Source: Candidatus Shapirobacteria bacterium CG09_land_8_20_14_0_10_38_17 (lineage in GTDB: Bacteria; Patescibacteriota; Microgenomatia; 0-14-0-10-38-17). From it: a DNA stretch of 5,734 nucleotides. The position numbers were made by a program, and so were the translations under genes. The notes below the pieces were generated by a model. The model was given only the letters and a program-made list of their open reading frames with translations. It made no database searches and was not told where the DNA came from. Each line of letters starts with the position of its first letter. Positions within the stretch are counted from its first letter, which is position 1. Shown here piece by piece: positions 1-4,657 of this stretch. The stretch spans positions 1-5,734 of the forward strand of contig PEZH01000044.1 in the NCBI GenBank assembly GCA_002774085.1, read 5' to 3'.

Positions 1-30
1 CTCTTATCCATATTTTTAAATCTTGAACTT

Positions 31-62
31 TAGCAATATAACAATACAACAATTTAGCAATT
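31..62. repeat. 8-nt periodic AT-rich array, four units
   Basis: Four consecutive 8-nt units (tagcaata, taacaata, caacaatt, tagcaatt) fit a consensus YARCAATW with no slippage. The same unit recurs at 113-128 and 2572-2587 in this orientation and, reverse-complemented, at 1077-1100, 2348-2379 and 2422-2453. The rest of 1-125 is AT-rich and shows no convincing coding sequence; the end of an upstream gene in 1-30 cannot be excluded. Confidence 0.75.
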
Positions 63-88
63 TATTGTTTTCATGAACATTTCAAATT

Positions 89-116
89 TTGAGATATTAG
101 TTATTTACCGTATAGC
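89..116 (+). promoter_or_regulatory. Possible sigma70-type promoter immediately before the transketolase subunit gene
   Basis: TTGAGA (89-94) and TATAGC (111-116) are separated by 16 bp, a reasonable -35/-10 pair with 5/6 and 4/6 matches to consensus. Transcription would begin near 122-124, only a few bases before the ATG at 126, so the message would be nearly leaderless. The -10 overlaps an 8-nt repeat unit, and AT-rich DNA produces such matches by chance. A partner subunit gene may also lie upstream and drive transcription. Confidence 0.3.
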
Positions 117-128
117 AATTTAACAATG
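113..128. repeat. Two 8-nt repeat units containing the start codon of the next gene
   Basis: The units tagcaatt (113-120) and taacaatg (121-128) match the array at 31-62. The final ATG of the second unit is the start codon of the transketolase subunit, so the repeat reaches into the coding sequence and leaves no Shine-Dalgarno motif. Confidence 0.65.
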
Positions 129-1052
129 AGCAAGGTTTTAATTTCTCAACGCGATGCCTATGGTGAAGCTCTTTTGGCTCTTTCTAAAAAGGAGGAACGA
201 GTGGTGGTGTTGACAGCTGATTTGGCTTCTTCAACGAGAATAGAGAAAGTAGCGCGTCAGTTCCCGGAGCGGTTTTTTAACTTGGGAGTGGCTGAACAAA
301 ATGCGGTTGGCGTTGCCGCTGGCTTAGCCTTGGAAGGATTTATCCCCTTTTTATCTTCTTTCGCGGTTTTTATCCCCGGCCGTTGCTTTGACCAAATTCG
401 TGTTTCCGTTTGCCAAAATAAGGCTAATGTGAAACTGGTAGGTTCCCACTTGGGATTTTCTAATAGCGGCGACGGCGCTTCGGCTCAAAGCATTGCCGAT
501 ATTGCCTTAATGCGGTCAATGCCCGAGATGGTAGTTTTATCGCCGGCTGATGCTAATGAAGTTAAAAGTGCTGTTGTGGCCATGGCCGCATATCAAGGGC
601 CGGTTTATATGAGAATTAGTCGAAGTAAAACCCTCTTATTGACCAAGAAAGATAGGGAGTTTAAAATTGGTCAGGCAACGGCAATGCGGCGGGGGAGAAA
701 ATTGACGATTGTGGGCACAGGGCCGATTTTAGCAAAAGCCTTAGCAATTGCTAACAGGTTAGATGCGGAAGTGATTAATTGTGCAACGATTAAGCCATTA
801 GATGGGGAGACGATTATTAAGTCAGTTAAAAAGACTGGTCGGGTTTTAACATTGGAGGAACATTCGGTCTTGGGGGGATTGGGAGCGGCAGTGGCAGAAT
901 TTTTGAGCCAAGAATGTCCGGTGCCTATAAAAATTATGGGTATTCCCGATGTTTTTGGAGAATCGGCGAGAGATCCCGAAGAGCTTTATCAAAAATATGG
1001 CTTAGCGGAAAAGGAAATAAAAGAAGAAGGAGAAAAGCTGATTAATAGTTAA
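126..1052 (+). CDS. Transketolase C-terminal subunit (pyrimidine-binding plus C-terminal domain)
   Basis: This is the second half of a split transketolase. Together with a thiamine-diphosphate-binding N-terminal subunit (not in the window, commonly encoded just upstream) it would move two-carbon units between ketose and aldose phosphates in the cytosol. Residues about 5-168 form the pyrimidine-binding domain. NLGVAEQN (52-59) carries the catalytic Glu57 that activates the cofactor. Residues about 185-300 form the C-terminal domain, with EEHSVLGGLG at 244-253. At 308 aa it has the usual length of such subunits. By spacing, His108 matches yeast transketolase His469, but Ala120 (GDGASAQ) stands where yeast has substrate-contacting His481. 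The ATG is the only usual start after an in-frame TGA at 90-92 and gives the expected N-terminus. There is no Shine-Dalgarno. A related thiamine enzyme subunit with altered substrate range is the main alternative. Confidence 0.9.
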   Translation: MSKVLISQRDAYGEALLALSKKEERVVVLTADLASSTRIEKVARQFPERFFNLGVAEQNAVGVAAGLALEGFIPFLSSFAVFIPGRCFDQIRVSVCQNKANVKLVGSHLGFSNSGDGASAQSIADIALMRSMPEMVVLSPADANEVKSAVVAMAAYQGPVYMRISRSKTLLLTKKDREFKIGQATAMRRGRKLTIVGTGPILAKALAIANRLDAEVINCATIKPLDGETIIKSVKKTGRVLTLEEHSVLGGLGAAVAEFLSQECPVPIKIMGIPDVFGESARDPEELYQKYGLAEKEIKEEGEKLINS

Positions 1053-1074
1053 CAGTTAAAAGTCCAAAGTTAAA
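1044..1074. repeat. 7-nt periodic array containing the transketolase stop codon
   Basis: Four 7-nt units (aatagtt, aacagtt, aaaagtc, caaagtt at 1044-1071) run on into aaag. The last codons and the TAA stop (1050-1052) of the upstream gene lie inside the array. Related 7-nt spacing recurs at 2181-2238 and 2384-2418. Confidence 0.55.
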
Positions 1075-1076
1075 GA

Positions 1077-1100
1077 CATTGTTAAATTGTTGAATTGTTA
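1077..1100. repeat. 8-nt periodic array, inverted orientation, three units
   Basis: The units cattgtta, aattgttg and aattgtta are reverse complements of the YARCAATW unit seen at 31-62. The array stops one base before the 125-bp palindromic repeat at 1102. Confidence 0.7.
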
Positions 1101-1101
1101 A

Positions 1102-1226
1102 CCGTCATCCTGAACTTGATTCAGGATCTTTCTAAGATGATCCTGATTTTTATCAGGATGACGATGAGAAGGGGATTCTGGACCCTGTACCATTCGATAC
1201 AGGGCTAGAGCAAGCCAGAATGACGA
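1102..1226 (+). repeat. 125-bp palindromic repeat, copy 1
   Basis: This noncoding element is built of nested hairpins. Its ends CGTCATCCTGA and CCAGAATGACG are imperfect inverted repeats (9 of 11). Inside are a GTTCAGGAT/ATCCTGAA-type hairpin (about 1104-1129), a GATCCTGAT/ATCAGGAT hairpin (about 1139-1158), and an ATTCTGG...CCAGAAT stem enclosing CCCTGTA/TACAGGG (about 1175-1221). A copy in opposite orientation lies at 4658-4783. Positions 1152-1226 are identical to 4732-4658 read on the other strand, 75 bases without mismatch. It carries no protein and resembles a REP- or MITE-like element that would depend on an enzyme encoded elsewhere. It may also act as a transcript-end structure behind the transketolase gene. 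Confidence 0.85.
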
Positions 1227-1297
1227 TATTTATAGGCAAAATGATGTTAGGACTCGTTATTTGATAGCCACACTCTATATAGAAATTGAAAATTCAA

Positions 1298-1360
1298 TAG
1301 AAATTACCCGCCTGCAAAAGCTGGCGCTTTAGCGCCTGCGGACAGGAAAATTAGAAATTA
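1298..1360. repeat. 45-bp GC-rich palindromic insert flanked by 9-bp direct repeats
   Basis: A GC-rich block (1307-1351) starting CCCGCC interrupts AT-rich DNA. It contains the perfect hairpin GGCGC-TTTA-GCGCC (1323-1336) and outer CCGC/GCGG pairing. TAGAAATTA stands on both sides (1298-1306 and 1352-1360), as expected for a target duplication, though AT-rich surroundings make short repeats common. The interval has the same 45-bp length as the element at 2134-2178 and also begins CCCGCC. It lies 14 bp before the aldolase start. The adjacent 1227-1297 shows no gene and only a weak TATATA box at 1276-1281 without a matching -35. Confidence 0.5.
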
Positions 1361-1373
1361 AAAATTTTTAAAG

Positions 1374-2159
1374 GTGTCTTTAAAAAAAATTACTAAAAAC
1401 GGTCGGGCTCTTTTTTTAGCCTATGATCATGGAATGGAGCACGGGACGGTTGATTTTGACGACCGTTCAGTTGATCCGGAGAAAGTTTTGGCGATTGCTA
1501 ACTGTGGGCAGTTTAGTGGTGTGATTTTACAAAAAGGAGTGGCGGAGAAATATTATAATTCCAAGAAGTATCAAGTGCCGCTAATTGTTAAGTTGAACGG
1601 TAAAACTAATTTAGTTGATGACTCTGATCCTTATTCACCGCAACTTTGTCGTGTTGAGGAGGCGGTAGAATTGGGAGCGTCGGCAGTAGGTTATACTGTT
1701 TATGTAGGCAGTCGCTACGAGAACAAAATGATAAATGAATTTGCTAAGATTGAAAGAAAGGCGGATAAGTATGGCTTACCCTTGATTGGTTGGATGTATC
1801 CTCGAGGGAAAGCGGTCGCCGGTAGGGAATATTCAAGGGAAGTTTTGTCTTATGCGGCGAGATTGGCCTTGGAGGTAGGGGCAGAGATGGTTAAAATTCC
1901 TTATAGCGGTGATAGGGAGAGCTTTTCTTGGGTAGTTAAGGCGGCGGGGAAGGTAAAAATAGTGGTTCAGGGGGGACCAAAGATAAAAGAGGGACTCTTT
2001 TATCAGGTGATTAGAGATGTTTTATCGGCCGGAGCAATTGGTTTAGCCGTGGGAAGGAATGTGTGGCAGGCGGGAGAGCCAATTAAGGTAGCGGAAGAAA
2101 TAGGAAAGATAGTGTGTGAAAAGCTCAAAGCTCCCCGCCAAAAGGGTGAAACCCATTGA
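1374..2159 (+). CDS. Class I fructose-bisphosphate aldolase, DhnA/archaeal type
   Basis: This enzyme reversibly joins dihydroxyacetone phosphate and glyceraldehyde 3-phosphate into fructose 1,6-bisphosphate through a Schiff base, in cytosolic glycolysis or gluconeogenesis. The 261-aa single TIM-barrel domain carries the family marks: FLAYDHGMEHG at 14-24, GWMYPRG at 139-145 with probable acid/base Tyr142, and MVKIPYSG at 172-179 with Schiff-base Lys174. The Tyr-Lys spacing agrees with the Thermoproteus tenax enzyme. QGGPK (199-203) and AVGRNVW (225-231) form the phosphate site. GTG at 1374 is forced as start because an in-frame TAA lies at 1359-1361, and no Shine-Dalgarno fits between. The last residues (after KLKA) are encoded by a palindromic insert and are probably not ancestral. 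The related ADH synthase/LsrF branch of the superfamily is less likely given these motifs and the neighbours. Confidence 0.9.
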   Translation: MSLKKITKNGRALFLAYDHGMEHGTVDFDDRSVDPEKVLAIANCGQFSGVILQKGVAEKYYNSKKYQVPLIVKLNGKTNLVDDSDPYSPQLCRVEEAVELGASAVGYTVYVGSRYENKMINEFAKIERKADKYGLPLIGWMYPRGKAVAGREYSREVLSYAARLALEVGAEMVKIPYSGDRESFSWVVKAAGKVKIVVQGGPKIKEGLFYQVIRDVLSAGAIGLAVGRNVWQAGEPIKVAEEIGKIVCEKLKAPRQKGETH

Positions 2160-2194
2160 GGCGGGTCCGCCTCTGGCGGAAAAGCTCAAAGCTC
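2118..2194. repeat. 45-bp palindromic element with 16-bp flanking direct repeats, overlapping the aldolase 3' end
   Basis: The 16-mer gaaaagctcaaagctc occurs at 2118-2133 and 2179-2194. Between them lies a 45-bp GC-rich block with two hairpins: CCCGCC...GGCGGG (2134-2165), enclosing GGGTGAAACCC (2144-2154), and TCCGCCTCTGGCGGA (2166-2180). The block supplies the last codons and the TGA stop of the aldolase. Removing one repeat plus the block restores an in-frame TAA after Gln-Asn. The 16-mer is itself two 7-nt units of the local array, so it may be either a target duplication or pre-existing tandem DNA. Confidence 0.65.
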
Positions 2195-2238
2195 AAAACT
2201 AAGATAAAATTCAAAGATAAAGAGCCCAAAGCTCAAAA
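2181..2238. repeat. Degenerate 7-nt periodic A-rich array
   Basis: After two exact aaagctc units, A-triplets recur every 6-9 bases (aaaacta, agataaa, attcaaa, gataaag, and so on) through 2238. It forms the start of the 450-bp gene-free stretch between aldolase and kinase and has no coding potential. Confidence 0.45.
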
Positions 2239-2261
2239 ATGTATATGGGGTTATCATGCGG

Positions 2262-2289
2262 AAGAAAAAATGCTGAGACATTTTTTCTT
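2262..2289 (+). terminator. Perfect 11-bp hairpin, possible terminator of the aldolase transcript
   Basis: AAGAAAAAATG (2262-2272) and CATTTTTTCTT (2279-2289) pair without mismatch around a 6-base CTGAGA loop. The 3' arm is U-rich, but the stem is almost all A-U and is not followed by a separate U run, so termination would be weak. The mirrored A-run/U-run could serve both strands. The hairpin adjoins the promoter candidate that begins at 2289. Confidence 0.35.
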
Positions 2290-2317
2290 TGATGACCTCA
2301 ATTGTATTAAGTATAAT
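2289..2317 (+). promoter_or_regulatory. Sigma70-type promoter candidate for the kinase-hydrolase pair
   Basis: TTGATG (2289-2294) and a perfect TATAAT (2312-2317) are exactly 17 bp apart, the best promoter match I found in the window. Transcription from about 2324 would give a leader of nearly 290 bases carrying three periodic arrays and the 89-bp palindromic repeat before the ATG at 2611. The position, just behind the hairpin at 2262-2289 and upstream of two closely spaced genes, is sensible. Confidence 0.5.
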
Positions 2318-2347
2318 GTATGGAAAATAATGTAAAATGTAAAAGAA

Positions 2348-2379
2348 CATTGTTAAATTGCTACATTGTTACATTGTTA
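2348..2379. repeat. 8-nt periodic array, inverted orientation, four units
   Basis: The units cattgtta, aattgcta, cattgtta and cattgtta are exact in phase and are reverse complements of the YARCAATW unit. Confidence 0.75.
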
Positions 2380-2383
2380 AAAA

Positions 2384-2418
2384 ACTTAAAACTTAAATCA
2401 TAAATCCAAAAACTAAAG
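2384..2418. repeat. 7-nt periodic array, five units
   Basis: The units acttaaa, acttaaa, tcataaa, tccaaaa and actaaag run in strict 7-nt phase. The pattern is like the arrays at 1044-1074 and 2181-2238. Confidence 0.6.
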
Positions 2419-2421
2419 AAA

Positions 2422-2453
2422 CATTAATATATTGCTATACCGCTATATTGCTA
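2422..2453. repeat. 8-nt periodic array, inverted orientation, four units
   Basis: The units cattaata, tattgcta, taccgcta and tattgcta are in 8-nt phase, in the same orientation as 2348-2379. The array ends three bases before the palindromic repeat at 2457. Confidence 0.7.
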
Positions 2454-2456
2454 AAG

Positions 2457-2545
2457 CCGTCATTCTGATCCGCCAGTTGGCGGAGAAGAATCCCGCTCGA
2501 TTTCAGGGGATCCTTCGTCCGTCGGTTGACGGACTCAGGATGACG
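2457..2545 (+). repeat. 89-bp palindromic repeat with CGTCATYCTGA inverted ends
   Basis: CGTCATTCTGA (2458-2468) and TCAGGATGACG (2535-2545) are inverted ends matching at 10 of 11 positions. Two internal hairpins abut them: TCCGCCAGTTGGCGGA (2469-2484) and GTCCGTCGGTTGACGGAC (2517-2534). The ends are shared with the 125-bp repeats, and the first hairpin core is shared with 2166-2180 and 4596-4611. It encodes nothing and is probably a nonautonomous relative of the 125-bp element. Confidence 0.75.
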
Positions 2546-2571
2546 AGGATAAAGCCTTCAAGGATGGCAAC

Positions 2572-2587
2572 CAGCAATTTAGCAGTT
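2572..2587. repeat. 8-nt repeat, two units, before the kinase start
   Basis: The units cagcaatt and tagcagtt are in the same orientation as 31-62 and 113-128 and lie about 24 bp before the PfkB start codon. The remaining 2588-2610 is AT-rich with no Shine-Dalgarno. Confidence 0.5.
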
Positions 2588-2610
2588 TAATAAATTATTT
2601 TTAACTTATT

Positions 2611-3537
2611 ATGTTTGATATTATCACCGTTGGTTCAGCTACTTTGGATATTTTTTTGAGATCCTCAAAGTTTAAAATTAATGCGCGGGGAGAGGAGAAG
2701 TTGGTTTTGCAGGGCGGGAAGATAGAAGCAGAAAAAGTTTTGGTTACCTCCGGCGGAGGGGGAACTAATGTGGCGGCGGGTTTTTCTCGTTTAGGTTTTA
2801 AGACTGCCTGCGTGGCTCGTTTAGGTGATGACTTGATGGGGAAATGGCTGATTTCAGAATTAGCTCGGGAGAAGTTTGTTAAAAGACATTTGCGGCGGAT
2901 TAGGGGAGAAGTAACTGACTTTTCGATAGTGCTCCTTTCGCCCACGGGGAGGCGAGTGATTTTGGTTAGTCGAGGAAAAACAAGAATTGATAAGAGTATT
3001 TTTCCTTTTGGGGCTTTAAAGAAAACACGTTGGCTCTATATTGCCTCGCTGGAGGGGAATGTTATTCTTTTGGAAAAGGTAATTAAGGAAGCATTACGTT
3101 TTGGTGTCCGCGTGGTTTTGAACCCCGGTAGTCGGGAATTGGCGCAAAAAAAGAGCCTGATCAAGATTTTTCCTATGGTAGAGGTTTTAGTTTTAAACCA
3201 AGGAGAGGCGATTTCTTTCTGGGGTGAAGACTTTTTGTCCGGGGTGCGCAAGTCGGGTGCTAAAACAACGGTAGTAACTTGTGGTCAGGAAGGAGCCTAT
3301 TTGCGTCAAGATAGTCGGACCATAAAGTCAAAGATTATTAAGGTTAATACGGTTGATACCACTGGTGCTGGCGATGCTTTTTCGGTAGGATTGGTGGCCG
3401 GGCTAATGTGGGGATATTCACCCCGCAAGGCGTTGAGGCTGGGAATGATTGAGAGTGCTTCAGCGGTGGGTACTATAGGTGCGAAAGCAGGATTGTTAGA
3501 TAAAAGAAAATTAATGGCGTTAGTCAAGATTAGTTAA
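2611..3537 (+). CDS. PfkB/ribokinase-family carbohydrate or nucleoside kinase
   Basis: This cytosolic kinase transfers the ATP gamma-phosphate to a sugar, sugar phosphate or nucleoside. Its 308 aa is the normal family length. VGSATLDIF (7-15) opens the Rossmann-like fold. SGGGGTNVAAGFSRLG (47-62) matches PfkB signature 1. NQGE (196-199) is the N-x-x-E metal/phosphate motif. DTTGAGDAF (249-257) is signature 2, with catalytic base Asp255 and the anion hole before it. Specificity cannot be read from these motifs. Ribokinase, adenosine/inosine kinase or 6-phosphofructokinase activity are all possible, and the nearby aldolase makes a sugar-phosphate role attractive but unproven. The ATG sets the usual family N-terminus and lacks a Shine-Dalgarno. 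The downstream hydrolase begins 14 bp after the stop, so the two probably share a transcript from the promoter near 2289-2317. Confidence 0.9.
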   Translation: MFDIITVGSATLDIFLRSSKFKINARGEEKLVLQGGKIEAEKVLVTSGGGGTNVAAGFSRLGFKTACVARLGDDLMGKWLISELAREKFVKRHLRRIRGEVTDFSIVLLSPTGRRVILVSRGKTRIDKSIFPFGALKKTRWLYIASLEGNVILLEKVIKEALRFGVRVVLNPGSRELAQKKSLIKIFPMVEVLVLNQGEAISFWGEDFLSGVRKSGAKTTVVTCGQEGAYLRQDSRTIKSKIIKVNTVDTTGAGDAFSVGLVAGLMWGYSPRKALRLGMIESASAVGTIGAKAGLLDKRKLMALVKIS

Positions 3538-3551
3538 TACACAAAAAAGAT

Positions 3552-4499
3552 TTGATTCAAAAAAAGACAACAATTAGAGACAATCAAGAAGATAAGGAAG
3601 AAGAGAGAAAAAAAAGAGGGCGGCGGGCGGTGGTAATTTTATTGATAGCCACTATTGGGATAGCCCTTTTTTTCCACCTTTTGAGTTTTCTACCGGCAAC
3701 TTGGCGAAAATTTAGATCGCCGGTTATTATTAAGTCTAATAATGTTGAAGCACCGGTAGAGTCTATGGAATCTATAGAAAAAGATCTTTGGCAATTGGTG
3801 GCGCCGGCAAAAGGCGTTTATGGAATTTGTATTGTTGATTTAGGCAAAGGTAATACTTCAGGGATTAATAAGGATGAGATTTTTCCGGCCGCTTCATTGA
3901 TAAAATTGCCGCTGATTTATGCTTTTTATCAGCAGGTAGAATTGGGAAAGATTGATCCTAATGAACAATATTCCTTAAAAGAGGGAGATAAGATTGAGGG
4001 CACGGGTAGTGTTTATCAACAACCGGCGGGGACTATCTATACCTTACGGCAATTAGCGGCTCTAATGGGAAAACAATCGGATAATACTGCTCAGAATATT
4101 TTGGCGAAGATTTTGGGAGAGGAAAAAATTCAAGCGGCGATTGTTGATTTGGGGATGGAAAAAACATCATATCTTGATTGGGAAACTAGCCCTAAAGACA
4201 TCGCTATTTTTTGGCAAAAATTGGCCACCGGTCAGACTTTAACTACCGCCCATCGTCAAGAAATTTTAGACTTTTTAACTAATACTATTTTTGAGGAACA
4301 AATTCCCGCTGGACTGCCTGAGGGAATTAAAGTAGCCCATAAGATAGGGATGGACGAGGGAGTTCTTCATGATGCGGGAATAGTTTTTGCCGATCAACCG
4401 TTTATTTTGGTGCTGATGAGTAAGGGTGTTGACCTTGACGAAGCCAAACAAATATTACCTAAAATAACAGAGAGAGTGTGGGAGGAAAAGGGGGCTTGA
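3552..4499 (+). CDS. Membrane-anchored class A beta-lactamase-like serine hydrolase
   Basis: Residues 1-25 are highly charged and rich in Lys, Arg and Glu. About 26-47 form one hydrophobic segment, so the protein is probably anchored with its catalytic domain (about 75-312) outside. The three serine-hydrolase motifs are present: SLIK at 115-118 (nucleophile Ser115, Lys118), SDN at 176-178, and KIG at 264-266 in place of KTG. Between SDN and the TSPKDIAIFW helix (from Thr212) the chain is about 14 residues shorter than in TEM-type enzymes, so the omega loop carrying deacylating Glu166 seems reduced. This favours a peptidoglycan peptidase-like or other acyl-enzyme role over efficient antibiotic hydrolysis. 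The TTG at 3552 is the best start: an in-frame TAG lies at 3531-3533 and no ATG fits before the membrane segment. There is no Shine-Dalgarno. It probably forms an operon with the kinase gene. Confidence 0.85.
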   Translation: MIQKKTTIRDNQEDKEEERKKRGRRAVVILLIATIGIALFFHLLSFLPATWRKFRSPVIIKSNNVEAPVESMESIEKDLWQLVAPAKGVYGICIVDLGKGNTSGINKDEIFPAASLIKLPLIYAFYQQVELGKIDPNEQYSLKEGDKIEGTGSVYQQPAGTIYTLRQLAALMGKQSDNTAQNILAKILGEEKIQAAIVDLGMEKTSYLDWETSPKDIAIFWQKLATGQTLTTAHRQEILDFLTNTIFEEQIPAGLPEGIKVAHKIGMDEGVLHDAGIVFADQPFILVLMSKGVDLDEAKQILPKITERVWEEKGA

Positions 4500-4503
4500 A
4501 AAC

Positions 4504-4657
4504 CCGTCATCCTTGAAATAAAACCTGCCCCTGATGAATATTGGGGTCTTTCCTTACTGTTACCATCATTCTAACTTACTTGTACCGTTATTCTGTCCGC
4601 CAGCTGGCGGATTACCAGAATGACAGTCAAGAGTATCGTCATCCTGACTTAATTATC
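4504..4657. repeat. Cluster of diverged palindromic repeats between convergent genes
   Basis: Several decayed copies of the CGTCATYCTG end sequence occur (4505-4513, about 4564-4571, 4586-4594, about 4616-4625 inverted, 4638-4646). The clearest unit is CCGTTATTCTG...CCAGAATGACAG (4585-4626), which encloses the perfect palindrome TCCGCCAGCTGGCGGA (4596-4611). No gene is supported. Open frames here translate the repeats. Together with the 125-bp copy that follows, it fills the whole gap between the hydrolase and galT, which converge on it, so the folded RNA could end or protect both messages. Confidence 0.65.

Noticed and set aside
1..125. C-terminal end of an upstream transketolase N-subunit gene
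   Set aside because: Short stop-terminated readings exist in the first 33 bases, but the DNA is low-complexity and no conserved residues can be recognised.
1102..1226. tRNA or structured RNA gene
   Set aside because: The hairpins do not form a cloverleaf, there are no T-loop or CCA features, and the element is repeated at 4658-4783 as a palindromic repeat.
1261..1281. Promoter for aldolase from TTGATA and TATATA
   Set aside because: The two boxes are only 9 bp apart, and no other -35 lies at a workable distance from the TATATA.
2348..2453. Possible CRISPR array
   Set aside because: Units are only 7-8 nt, contiguous, with no spacers and no cas genes nearby.
2601..2945. 114-codon minus-strand open frame
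   Set aside because: It is antisense to the PfkB N-terminal half, including signature 1, with a low-complexity translation and no known motif. The short minus-strand frames at 3036-3251 and 3306-3527 are rejected for the same reason.
3552..4499. True antibiotic-resistance class A beta-lactamase
   Set aside because: The catalytic triad motifs fit the fold, but the omega loop is short, KTG is KIG and the protein is membrane-anchored. A resistance call is not supported by sequence alone.
1374..4499. Alternative genetic code (TGA as glycine)
   Set aside because: No in-frame TGA interrupts any conserved domain, and TGA ends two genes at plausible places.
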